Source of the DNA: Azoarcus sp.
GTDB taxonomy: Bacteria > Pseudomonadota > Gammaproteobacteria > Burkholderiales > Rhodocyclaceae
DNA length: 7,989 nt
Direction: 5' to 3'
Assembly: GCA_031285365.1 (NCBI GenBank)
Contig: JAITWP010000303.1
Coordinates: forward strand, 1-7,989
A program made the position numbers and the translations under genes. Below the pieces are notes generated by a model. It was given only the letters and a program-made list of their open reading frames with translations. It was not told where the DNA came from and made no database searches. Of the stretch, positions 1-6,410 are shown piece after piece. Numbering within the stretch: the stretch's first letter is position 1; each line of letters opens with the position of its first letter.

Positions 1-1028
1 CCTGCGCCGAGGGCGATACCGGCTATGTCTACCGTGGCAAGCTGAAGTTCGAAATCTCCACCACCGATATGGGCAACCTGCCCAAGTTGCCTCTCAAGAT
101 CATGATGAACGTGGGCAACCCCGAACTTGCCTTCGAATTTGCGCAGATTCCCAATAGCGGCGTGGGGCTGGCCCGGCTGGAATTCGTCATCAATAACATG
201 ATCGGCATCCACCCCAAGGCGATTCTCGAAATCGATCAGGCTCCGGCTTCCCTGCGCGAAGAAATCCTGCTGAGAGCGCGCGGTTACGCCAGTCCCCGGC
301 AGTTCTTCATCGACAAACTGGCCGAGGGCGTGGCGACCATCGCTGCCGCGTTCTACCCCAGGCCGGTGATCGTGCGCATGTCCGACTTCAAGTCGAACGA
401 ATACCGCAAGCTTCTGGGCGGTCATCTCTACGAGCCGGAAGAAGAAAACCCGATGCTCGGTTTCCGTGGCGCGTCGCGCTACATCGCTGACAGCTTCCGG
501 GATTGCTTCGAACTGGAATGCGCCGCCATGCGCAAGGTTCGAGGCGAGATTGGCCTGACCAACGTGCAGATCATGATTCCCTTCGTGCGCAACCTTGCCG
601 AGGCGGAAGGCGTCGTAAATCTCCTCGCTGAACGTGGGCTCAAGCGCGGCGAGAACGAACTCAAGCTCATCATGATGTGCGAGATTCCGTCCAATGCATT
701 GCTCGCGGATCAGTTTCTACAGTATTTCGATGGATTTTCCATCGGTTCCAACGACCTTACACAACTTACTCTGGGGCTCGATCGCGACTCGGGGCTGATT
801 GCACATGCGTTCGATGAGCGCGACCCGGCAGTCAAGATGTTGCTCTCACAGGCAATCCAGACCTCCAATCGTCTCGGGAAATACATCGGCATTTGCGGGC
901 AAGGCCCGTCCGATCATGCCGATTTCGCTGCCTGGCTGATGGAAGAAGGCATCCAGACCATCTCACTCAACCCGGATACGGTGATAGCGACCTGGATCAA
1001 GCTCGCGGAAATTGCGGAGAAGAGATAG
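1..1028 (+). CDS. ppsA: Phosphoenolpyruvate synthase, C-terminal part (5' end outside window)
   Basis: PEP synthase converts pyruvate, ATP and water to PEP, AMP and phosphate for gluconeogenesis in the cytoplasm. The reading frame is open from base 3 and gives 341 residues. The family is about 790 residues long, so the swivelling phosphohistidine domain and the ATP-grasp domain lie upstream, outside the window. What remains is the PEP/pyruvate-binding TIM barrel. It starts with a EGDTGYVY stretch, followed by PKLPLKIMMNVGNP, GVGLARLEF, MLGFRGASRY and the PEP-utiliser signature GFSIGSNDLTQ near 740-775. The catalytic cysteine sits in GICGQGPSD (Cys codon 894-896). The protein ends in SLNPDT..., as PpsA does, rather than like PtsI or pyruvate phosphate dikinase. 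The last 32 bases overlap the end of bpt on the opposite strand. No clear terminator follows directly; a stem-loop at 1138-1161 is a candidate. Confidence 0.96.
   Translation, partial: CAEGDTGYVYRGKLKFEISTTDMGNLPKLPLKIMMNVGNPELAFEFAQIPNSGVGLARLEFVINNMIGIHPKAILEIDQAPASLREEILLRARGYASPRQFFIDKLAEGVATIAAAFYPRPVIVRMSDFKSNEYRKLLGGHLYEPEEENPMLGFRGASRYIADSFRDCFELECAAMRKVRGEIGLTNVQIMIPFVRNLAEAEGVVNLLAERGLKRGENELKLIMMCEIPSNALLADQFLQYFDGFSIGSNDLTQLTLGLDRDSGLIAHAFDERDPAVKMLLSQAIQTSNRLGKYIGICGQGPSDHADFAAWLMEEGIQTISLNPDTVIATWIKLAEIAEKR
997..1028. other. Tail-to-tail coding overlap of ppsA and bpt
   Basis: The ppsA stop TAG is at 1026-1028 on the + strand. The bpt stop TGA is at 997-999 read on the - strand. 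The 32 bases between and including them encode both the last residues of PpsA (ending AEIAEKR) and the last residues of Bpt (ending SSPQFPRA). No non-coding bases separate the two converging genes, so their transcripts must overlap unless each ends inside the other's coding region. Confidence 0.85.
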
Positions 1029-1785
1029 CTTCTATCTCCCGCCAATACCCTTCCCGATACCCCTCAATCGGCCGAAAGCGAGTCTTGTAAGCCATTTTGC
1101 GACTTTCCCTGATCCAGTAGCCGAGGTACAGGTAAGGCAAACCTGCCTGACGGCAGGTTTGGATTTGCCACAGTATGGCGTAGGTTCCGAGTGAAGCGCG
1201 CGGCAGTTCGGGATCGAAGAAGGTGTAGACGCTGGAAAGACCTTCCTCCAGCTTGTCGATGACGCAGACGATACGCAGGGCGTCATCCTCGCGAAACTCA
1301 ACGAAGAAAGACTCGACCGGACTTTGCAGCAGGAACTGCTGATACTGCTCACGGCTGTCCTCGTCCATGCCGCCCTGAGGGTGACGCATATGCAGGTAAC
1401 GCTGATAGAGGAGGAAATGCTCCTCGCTGAACACCGGGGGGCAGATGCGGGCGGAGAGGTTGGCATGGCGCTGCATGACGCGGCGCTGCCCGCGATCAGG
1501 GACGAAACGCTCCACGGGCAGACGTACCGGCACGCAGGCATGGCAATCGTCGCAATGCGGACGGTAGATGAACGTGCCGCTACGTCGGAAACCATGCTGC
1601 ACGAGCAGTGTGCTGTAGGCAGCAGCGAGGTCGGGATTCATGTCGGTTTCGGGAGCCGGACCAGGCGTCTCAACGACCTTGGTCAGCGCAACCTGCGAAC
1701 GTGCCGTTCGCTCCGGCAGATAAGAACAGGAGTACGGCGCGGTGGCGTAGAAGTGGATCGGTGAGAAATTGTCGTTCTGACGCAT
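997..1785 (-). CDS. bpt: Aspartate/glutamate leucyl-tRNA-protein transferase (bacterial ATE-like)
   Basis: Bpt transfers leucine from Leu-tRNA to proteins that begin with Asp or Glu, creating an N-degron read by ClpS and destroyed by ClpAP; it acts in the cytoplasm. The 262 residues have the N-terminal ATE domain with YSCSYLPERTARSQVA (Cys20) and HCDDCHACVPVRLPV (Cys78, Cys81, Cys84), then the C-terminal GNAT-like ATE domain with SSVYTFFDP and YLYLGYWI near 186-225. The ATG at 1783-1785 is chosen because family homology begins at FSPIHFYATAPYSC. A longer frame to 1923 only reads through the end of aat out of frame. The gene starts 7 bases after the aat stop, with no strong Shine-Dalgarno, so translation probably depends on aat. 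About 10 C-terminal residues past the usual end (YWREI) come from the overlap with ppsA. Older annotation would call it ate (arginyltransferase); bacterial members like this transfer Leu. Confidence 0.94.
   Translation of the reverse strand: MRQNDNFSPIHFYATAPYSCSYLPERTARSQVALTKVVETPGPAPETDMNPDLAAAYSTLLVQHGFRRSGTFIYRPHCDDCHACVPVRLPVERFVPDRGQRRVMQRHANLSARICPPVFSEEHFLLYQRYLHMRHPQGGMDEDSREQYQQFLLQSPVESFFVEFREDDALRIVCVIDKLEEGLSSVYTFFDPELPRASLGTYAILWQIQTCRQAGLPYLYLGYWIRESRKMAYKTRFRPIEGYREGYWREIEAISSPQFPRA
1138..1161. repeat. Perfect 10-bp inverted repeat with 4-nt loop, possible terminator for ppsA
   Basis: The arms CAAACCTGCC (1138-1147) and GGCAGGTTTG (1152-1161) pair perfectly around the loop TGAC. 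They lie inside bpt, about 110 bases past the ppsA stop. A second, competing pairing is possible between GGCAAA (1136-1141) and TTTGCC (1164-1169). On the + strand the stem is followed by TTTGGATTT-like sequence (the first T's belong to the arm) rather than a clean T run, so a classical rho-independent terminator is not proven. The arms also encode conserved Bpt residues (CRQAGLPYL). Confidence 0.5.
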
Positions 1786-1792
1786 GGGCGCT

Positions 1793-2527
1793 TCAGTCCA
1801 CGGCGGTTCCGTTCCAGTCGATCGATGCCGCCAGGTCAGCGGGCCAGCGCCGGGGCGAAATGGACGACACTGCCCAGCGTTCAAGTCCGGCACAGAACTC
1901 GTTGCGGGAAATTTCCCGCGCACCCATCGACAACAAGTGCGCGGTGCTCATCTGGCAGTCAATCATAGCGAAATCCTCGGCTACAAGCAGCTTTGCAAGA
2001 TGAACAAGTGCGACTTTTGAAGCATCCGTTTCGAGCGAAAACATGGATTCGCCGAAAAACACACGACCAAGCGCCATCCCGTAAAGTCCGCCTACCAGTT
2101 GGCCTTTTAGCCAGCACTCAACGCTATGGGCATACCCAAGTTCAAACATTCTATGGTAGGCAACCTGCATGGCCGGGAGAATCCATGTTCCGGCACCGGA
2201 TTCGCGCGGCTTCGCGCAAGCTGTGATGACGGCAGAAAAATCGGTATCAATGCGTACCTCGAAGCGACGTTGGCGCAAAATTCGCCGCAATGAGCGATGA
2301 ATCCGGATTTCATGCGGAAAGAGGACGAGGCGCGGATTGGGACTCCACCACAGAATGGGATCGCCAACGTTATACCATGGGAAAATTCCGCGCCGATAGG
2401 CGGCAAGCAACCATTGCGGCGAAAGTTCGCCTCCGGCAGCCAGCAGGCCGTTGGGTTCCTCCAGGGCCGAGGAGGGATCGGGAAAATCATCTGAACTGTC
2501 GAGCCAGGGAATCGTGCGCGAAACCAT
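1793..2527 (-). CDS. aat: Leucyl/phenylalanyl-tRNA-protein transferase
   Basis: Aat moves Leu or Phe from its tRNA onto proteins with N-terminal Arg or Lys, making a primary N-degron for ClpS/ClpAP. The 244 residues cover the whole family. EEPNGLLAAGGELSP, RRGIFPWY and PILWWSPNPR lie in the first 66 residues, followed by TWI (114-116), GYAHSVE (131-137), GGLYG, FFGESMFS (157-164), DASK, and IDCQ (189-192). Asp190 and Gln192 match the E. coli Asp186/Gln188 pair implicated in catalysis. Length is close to E. coli Aat (234). The ATG at 2525-2527 has a modest AGGGTG just upstream. It lies 93 bases after the NlpC/P60 stop and 7 bases before bpt; the aat-bpt pair is found in other proteobacteria. 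No separate promoter is obvious, so it may be read from the NlpC/P60 promoter. Confidence 0.96.
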   Translation of the reverse strand: MVSRTIPWLDSSDDFPDPSSALEEPNGLLAAGGELSPQWLLAAYRRGIFPWYNVGDPILWWSPNPRLVLFPHEIRIHRSLRRILRQRRFEVRIDTDFSAVITACAKPRESGAGTWILPAMQVAYHRMFELGYAHSVECWLKGQLVGGLYGMALGRVFFGESMFSLETDASKVALVHLAKLLVAEDFAMIDCQMSTAHLLSMGAREISRNEFCAGLERWAVSSISPRRWPADLAASIDWNGTAVD

Positions 2528-2620
2528 ACACCCTAAGTGTTGTGTTACAAAATCTCGGCGAAGATGGAGCGTGATTTCCCACAGCGGGCGGTGAATGAGC
2601 CGCCCGAGCCTTCCGGCGAC
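2528..2620 (-). other. Gap between NlpC/P60 gene and aat with GC-rich stem-loop
   Basis: This 93-base gap contains a 7-bp perfect stem: CGGGCGG at 2585-2591 and CCGCCCG at 2600-2606, with an 8-base loop. It starts about 15 bases after the NlpC/P60 stop. No T run follows on the - strand, so it is a weak terminator candidate. It could equally be a 3'-end-protecting hairpin or a partial attenuator ahead of aat-bpt. I see no convincing sigma70 promoter for aat here. Confidence 0.4.
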
Positions 2621-3553
2621 TTACTCGGTCGAGGTGGCGGTGGCAGTGGTAGCAGCAAGTGCTGCGGCAAGCCGGGTCGACCCCTCGGCATCGTTTATCA
2701 TGCGACGAGCCGTGACATAGCGTGTTGCCCAGAATCGGGTGTAGAGCTTGTCGATGCGTACGAGTTTGCCCGTGGCAGGAGCATGCAGGAACTTGCCGTT
2801 ACCCACATAGATGCCGACATGGGAGATGTTGGCGCCGATGGTATTGAAGAACACCAGATCGCCGGGTTTGAGTTCACGCACGCTGACCCTGGACCCCTGC
2901 CCTGCCTGTTCGAGCGCGGTACGCGGCAGGTCGATTCCCACGGCATTGCGGAAGACAAGCTGCACGAGGCCGCTGCAATCCATGCCAGTGATTGGAGAGG
3001 TTCCCCCCCAGCGATAGGGCACGCCGATGTACATCAAACCTTCGCCGAGCAGTTTCTGCACGGCGGAGGCGCTTGGAGAATGCCTCGCGGTTGCAAGGCC
3101 GCTCAACCCCGACTTGTTGCCGGAGGAGATCGCCGCAGCGTAGGAGGATTCGACGACTTGCATCAAAGCCGTGTTATTGGACGTGGTTTTGACTGTATTC
3201 AGTAGCGTGTTGGCAGCAGCGGTGACAGCGATCGGGGCATGGCTGGAAAGCTCGGTCGGAGTCAACACGGGAATCGGGTCACGGGCAGCACGCGTGGAAG
3301 TAAACGCCGCAAACGCCACGAGCCCAAACACGGGGCCGCTACGGACTGCGCGCGCAAGAGTGGCCGAGCCTTGAGTATTCCCAGAACGTACGATGGCTGC
3401 TTGAGCCTGATTGTCCTGAGCTTTGGACACTGTGGCACTCACGCTCAAAGGGGCTGATAACAGAAGGCCCACAAGAAGGGAGACAGAACAGTAACGCATT
3501 GCCAAATAGTACCGAAACCTCCGTTGAATGTAAAGTTTTCGTAAGTTTTTCAT
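2621..3553 (-). CDS. Secreted NlpC/P60 (C40) family peptidase, probable cell-wall hydrolase
   Basis: NlpC/P60 enzymes are cysteine peptidases, mostly cutting peptidoglycan stem peptides. This protein has a basic N-terminus, a hydrophobic stretch (SVSLLVGLLLSAPLSVSA) fitting a signal peptide, then about 115 Ala/Ser/Thr-rich residues with no domain I recognise. The C40 domain follows from about residue 165: YRWGGTSP, catalytic Cys193 in GMDCSGLV, His245 in SHVGIYVG and His257 in FLHAP. An Ala/Thr-rich tail ends the 310 residues. No lipobox is clear, so export to the periplasm is inferred. Three ATGs compete: 3559, 3553 and 3499. I prefer 3553 because AAAAGGG lies 8 bases upstream. At 3559 the spacing is only 2 bases; at 3499 the nearest GGAGG is 18 bases away. 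The 3499 start would still leave an intact signal peptide. A promoter lies just upstream; aat follows. Substrate and partners cannot be read from sequence. Confidence 0.88.
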   Translation of the reverse strand: MKNLRKLYIQRRFRYYLAMRYCSVSLLVGLLLSAPLSVSATVSKAQDNQAQAAIVRSGNTQGSATLARAVRSGPVFGLVAFAAFTSTRAARDPIPVLTPTELSSHAPIAVTAAANTLLNTVKTTSNNTALMQVVESSYAAAISSGNKSGLSGLATARHSPSASAVQKLLGEGLMYIGVPYRWGGTSPITGMDCSGLVQLVFRNAVGIDLPRTALEQAGQGSRVSVRELKPGDLVFFNTIGANISHVGIYVGNGKFLHAPATGKLVRIDKLYTRFWATRYVTARRMINDAEGSTRLAAALAATTATATSTE

Positions 3554-3561
3554 TGACATTG

Positions 3562-3568
3562 CCCTTTT
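3562..3568 (-). promoter_or_regulatory. Shine-Dalgarno deciding the NlpC/P60 start
   Basis: AAAAGGG read on the - strand ends 8 bases before the ATG at 3553 and only 2 bases before the ATG at 3559. This favours the inner start of the ATG-TCA-ATG pair. Confidence 0.55.
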
Positions 3569-3675
3569 ACAACAAGGCTATGTCACGATTGCAACAGTTA
3601 TTTATCATGGTTTACCCTTTTTTGTCAACACGTCTTTTTTATAAGATGTAAAGACGGTTAGAATAGGGTGTTACT
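3569..3675. other. AT-rich intergenic region between recJ and the NlpC/P60 gene
   Basis: This is the only clearly non-coding, AT-rich stretch in the window. Besides the promoter it holds a weak inverted repeat, CGTCTTT/AAAGACG (arms 3631-3637 and 3650-3656, 12-base loop), 20 bases after the recJ stop. No T run follows the stem on the - strand, so a terminator for recJ is not clear. No tRNA or recognised regulatory-protein site was seen. Confidence 0.5.
3601..3628 (-). promoter_or_regulatory. Sigma70-type promoter for the NlpC/P60 gene
   Basis: On the - strand a perfect -35 hexamer TTGACA (3628-3623) is followed after 16 bases by GATAAA (3606-3601), which matches 4 of 6 bases of the -10 consensus. 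The surrounding bases are strikingly AT-rich against GC-rich coding flanks. The start of transcription would fall near 3594, leaving a leader of about 40 bases. A TAAATA at 18-base spacing preceded by TG is an alternative -10. Confidence 0.6.
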
Positions 3676-5373
3676 TTAGGCGTCCCCAAAGTGCTCCAGC
3701 ATCAACTGCACGCTCGACAATCCTTTATATTCGTTGATGCTTAACCGGTAGGCAGCGTGAATGATGTCGGGTACGTGCTCGGTGCAGTTGAAACGGACAG
3801 CCTCAAGCCTCGTGCCACCGAGCGATAGTTCCAGTTTGAGGTGACGCTCCTTGAGGATGCGCTGGCGCTCGACGTGAAAAACGTTGTCGAACACCGGCGG
3901 GGGGAAGCCCTGCCCCCAGACTTCCCGGTCGAGCAGGCGAGCCGTTTCCAGCGAAATCTCGGCGGCTTCGAGCGGACCGTCAGTGTCGATACGGCGTTGC
4001 AGGTCGGCAGGGTCGAGCAAACTGGCGGCCACTTCCCTGAACGCGTCGCGGAATGCCGGGAGTTTTTCTTCATGGATCGTTAAGCCCGCCGCCATTGCGT
4101 GACCCCCAAAACGCAGCACTAGGCCAGAGTCCCGGCGAGCGACAAGTTCCAGCGCGTCGCGCAGGTGCAGTCCGGGAATGGAGCGGCCGGAGCCTTTCAA
4201 CTCGCCATCCTGTCCGCGGGCGAAGGCGATCGTTGGACGATGCAGTTTTTCCCGAACACGGCTGGCGACAAGACCGATCACACCCGGATGCCAGTCGGAT
4301 TCGAACAACGTGAGACCAGCGTATCTGTCGTCATCGGCGTCGAATGCTTCAAGAATCCGACGCGCGGCCTCCTGCATTTCAACTTCGATTTCACGTCGTT
4401 CGTGGTTCAGGCGGTCGAGCTCGCGGGCCAGTTTCAGCGCCTGTCCCGCATCGTCGGCGAGCAGGCATTCGATACCCAGGCTCATGTCGGCAATCCGCCC
4501 GGCAGCATTGAGCCGTGGCCCAAGCGCAAAACCGAGATCGAACGCCGTCGCTTGTGCGGCATCGCGTCCGGCCACGGCGAACAGCGCCCGGACGCCAGGC
4601 TGTATGTTTCCGCCCCGGATACGCTGCAATCCCTGGGAGACCAGGATGCGGTTGTTGTGGTCGAGTTTCACCACGTCGGCAACGGTTCCCAGGGCCACGA
4701 GGTCGAGCAGATTGGCAAGATTCGGTTCGCGCTGCCCCTCAAGCGCGCCGCGCATCCGCAATTCAGCCCGCAATGCCAGCATCACGTAAAACATCACTCC
4801 CACGCCAGCCAGTGATTTGCCCGGAAAGCTGCAACCCGGCTGATTGGGATTTACGATCACATCGGCATCGGGCAGGGTTTCGCCGGGCAAGTGATGATCC
4901 GTGATGATCGTCGACATCCCGCGCGCGCGCGCTTCCGCGATGCCTTCGATGCTCGCGATGCCGTTATCAACCGTGATCAGCACCTCGGGATCGAACCTTG
5001 CTGCGAGCTCGACCATCGACGGAGTCAGCCCATAACCGAGATGCACGCGATCAGGAACCAGATAATGCACGTCCGCGCCGAACGCTCGCAGTGCCCGCAC
5101 GCCTACTGCGCAAGCTGTCGCACCGTCGCAGTCGTAGTCGCCCACGATCACCATGCGCGCGCCAGCTTCAATGGCATCGGCCAGCACCTCCGCCGCCTCG
5201 CGCGCCCCGGTAAGCGTATCCGGAGGCAACAACGCCTTGAACGAGAGATCGAGTTCGGCCGAAGAATGTACGCCGCGCGCGGCAAAAAGGCGCGCAAGCA
5301 GAGGAGAAACGCCAGTGGCGGTGAGCGCGGAAACGGCGCGTGACGGCATCTCGCGTGGGTGAATCGTGGTCAT
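3676..5373 (-). CDS. recJ: Single-stranded-DNA-specific 5'-3' exonuclease RecJ
   Basis: RecJ degrades single-stranded DNA from 5' ends in RecF-pathway recombination, mismatch repair and base excision repair. The 565 residues are close to E. coli RecJ (577). The DHH domain shows IVGDYDCDG (DYDCDG 79-84), LITVDNG (136-138), IITDHH (159-161) and LVALGTVADVV (225-235), all expected metal ligands. FALGPRLNAAGRI follows, then the DHHA1 domain with HPGVIGLVASR, GSGRS and FGGHAMAAG (422-430). The C-terminal OB-type domain ends in NEYKGLSSVQLMLE. The ATG at 5371-5373 is chosen because it overlaps the upstream stop as ATGA and because homology begins shortly after. A frame open to 5775 is only the shadow of the upstream gene. 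No Shine-Dalgarno is visible before the ATG, which fits translational coupling. No key residue appears to be missing. Confidence 0.97.
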   Translation of the reverse strand: MTTIHPREMPSRAVSALTATGVSPLLARLFAARGVHSSAELDLSFKALLPPDTLTGAREAAEVLADAIEAGARMVIVGDYDCDGATACAVGVRALRAFGADVHYLVPDRVHLGYGLTPSMVELAARFDPEVLITVDNGIASIEGIAEARARGMSTIITDHHLPGETLPDADVIVNPNQPGCSFPGKSLAGVGVMFYVMLALRAELRMRGALEGQREPNLANLLDLVALGTVADVVKLDHNNRILVSQGLQRIRGGNIQPGVRALFAVAGRDAAQATAFDLGFALGPRLNAAGRIADMSLGIECLLADDAGQALKLARELDRLNHERREIEVEMQEAARRILEAFDADDDRYAGLTLFESDWHPGVIGLVASRVREKLHRPTIAFARGQDGELKGSGRSIPGLHLRDALELVARRDSGLVLRFGGHAMAAGLTIHEEKLPAFRDAFREVAASLLDPADLQRRIDTDGPLEAAEISLETARLLDREVWGQGFPPPVFDNVFHVERQRILKERHLKLELSLGGTRLEAVRFNCTEHVPDIIHAAYRLSINEYKGLSSVQLMLEHFGDA

Positions 5374-6410
5374 GTCTGAGATAAATGGGCCAGCGACAGG
5401 GGTTTGCGCCAGAAACACCAGCGCGCCCCGCGATCGAGCGTAAGAGAAAAACTGCTGCGCTCGCCGGGAACGTGCAGGATGAAATGGCGCAATGCTCCTC
5501 TGCCGAGTGCTCGCTCGATGGATACAAACCAATCCTGTTCCAGCACGGCGAGCGCATCCTGCCAGCGCGCAGAATCGAGATGGCGGAAAGGAGACGCGAG
5601 CATGTCGAGCACAACCAGCGTGTCGGCGCACAAGGCTGAGTTCACGCCCAGCGTATCCGGCTCGATTCCAGCTGCCCGCGCCAGCCCGCGCGCCATAGGA
5701 TCGAGCGCCTGCACGGCGAAACGGGGCTTGCCGGATGAGGTAGACGCGGATTGCGCACCGTTGCCCCAGAACCACAGGCTGTTGATGGATCGCTGTCCGA
5801 CAGCTTCCCTGGCTGCATTCACCGGGTGGTTGTGAAGTGCAACCTGTACTTCATTCAACGCATGTCGCCAATGGCCGTTCTCATCACCCTCCACTGGCAG
5901 AAAATTCTGTACAGGGCGACAAACCGCTTCATCAAGCGGAAAAAAGTCTATCTCTACGGAGCGTTCCATGCGCAAATACCAGCGCGTCGGCGTGACTGCT
6001 GAAAAGTGACCGAGGCTGGCGAATTCATCATTCAAGGCGCCGATCAGGGCGGCGGCTTCTGTTGCGTCGATTTCGCCTTCATTGAACGCATCGAGCACAA
6101 CGTGCCCGCCCATGAAAGACAGATTCACCGGATCGGCGCAGAGCCAATGTGCCCTGCCCTCGCCTTGCGCGTACTCGCTTCCGTCTTTCTCCCCGAGGCG
6201 GCGCAGTGCCGCGAACGGGAAAGCCCGGTAACGATGCTCCATTCCAAGAAGCCGCGCCAACAGGTATTCGCAGGAAACGGCGGATTCCACGCTCTGCCGC
6301 CCGCGTCCAAGCAGCCTCGAGAGCGCGGCATGCGGAACGTCTCCCGCCGGATGAAGCGCCTGCGGTGCGGGCCAGACGAGACCGGGCACAACGAGCACGA
6401 GTTGGGTCAT
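5370..6410 (-). CDS. RpfE-family protein (COG4255-like, often annotated as phosphoglycerate mutase), function unknown
   Basis: The 346 residues resemble the family named after Xanthomonas RpfE, which by my recollection also sits beside recJ in the rpf cluster. Visible conserved blocks are LVLVVPGL at the N-terminus, WLCADPVNL (89-97), LHNHPVN (192-198) and INSLWFWGNG (209-218). The last block, followed by an RGLARAAGI-like helix, resembles the NxxWxWGxG segment of archaeal cofactor-independent phosphoglycerate mutase (ApgM). This probably explains mutase labels in databases. I cannot find the N-terminal metal and nucleophile motifs of the alkaline phosphatase superfamily, so mutase activity is doubtful. 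There is no signal peptide or clear membrane span, so it is probably cytoplasmic. The gene overlaps the HAD gene upstream and recJ downstream, each by an ATGA of 4 bases, so it is made together with them. A link to DNA metabolism is inference only. Confidence 0.8.
   Translation of the reverse strand: MTQLVLVVPGLVWPAPQALHPAGDVPHAALSRLLGRGRQSVESAVSCEYLLARLLGMEHRYRAFPFAALRRLGEKDGSEYAQGEGRAHWLCADPVNLSFMGGHVVLDAFNEGEIDATEAAALIGALNDEFASLGHFSAVTPTRWYLRMERSVEIDFFPLDEAVCRPVQNFLPVEGDENGHWRHALNEVQVALHNHPVNAAREAVGQRSINSLWFWGNGAQSASTSSGKPRFAVQALDPMARGLARAAGIEPDTLGVNSALCADTLVVLDMLASPFRHLDSARWQDALAVLEQDWFVSIERALGRGALRHFILHVPGERSSFSLTLDRGARWCFWRKPLSLAHLSQT

Noticed and set aside
1324..1764. + strand open frame opposite bpt
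   Set aside because: It covers the conserved Bpt domain on the other strand and has no recognisable protein motif.
1786..1923. Upstream extension of bpt by 46 codons
   Set aside because: It overlaps the end of aat out of frame and precedes the point where family similarity starts.
2537..3205. Long + strand open frame opposite the NlpC/P60 gene
   Set aside because: Composition reflects the antisense of a clear C40 peptidase; no motif, start signal or homology supports it.
3631..3656. Inverted repeat CGTCTTT/AAAGACG as a recJ terminator
   Set aside because: The stem is AT-rich with a 12-base loop and no T run follows on the - strand, so it is noted only as a weak feature of the intergenic region.
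4165..4815. Two overlapping + strand open frames opposite recJ
   Set aside because: They are antisense shadows in GC-rich DNA of a fully motif-complete recJ; residues are low-complexity and Arg/Ser rich.
5374..5775. Upstream extension of the recJ reading frame by 134 codons
   Set aside because: It lies entirely within the RpfE-family gene in another frame, is rich in Arg/Ala without homology, and the ATGA overlap at 5370-5373 gives a natural start.
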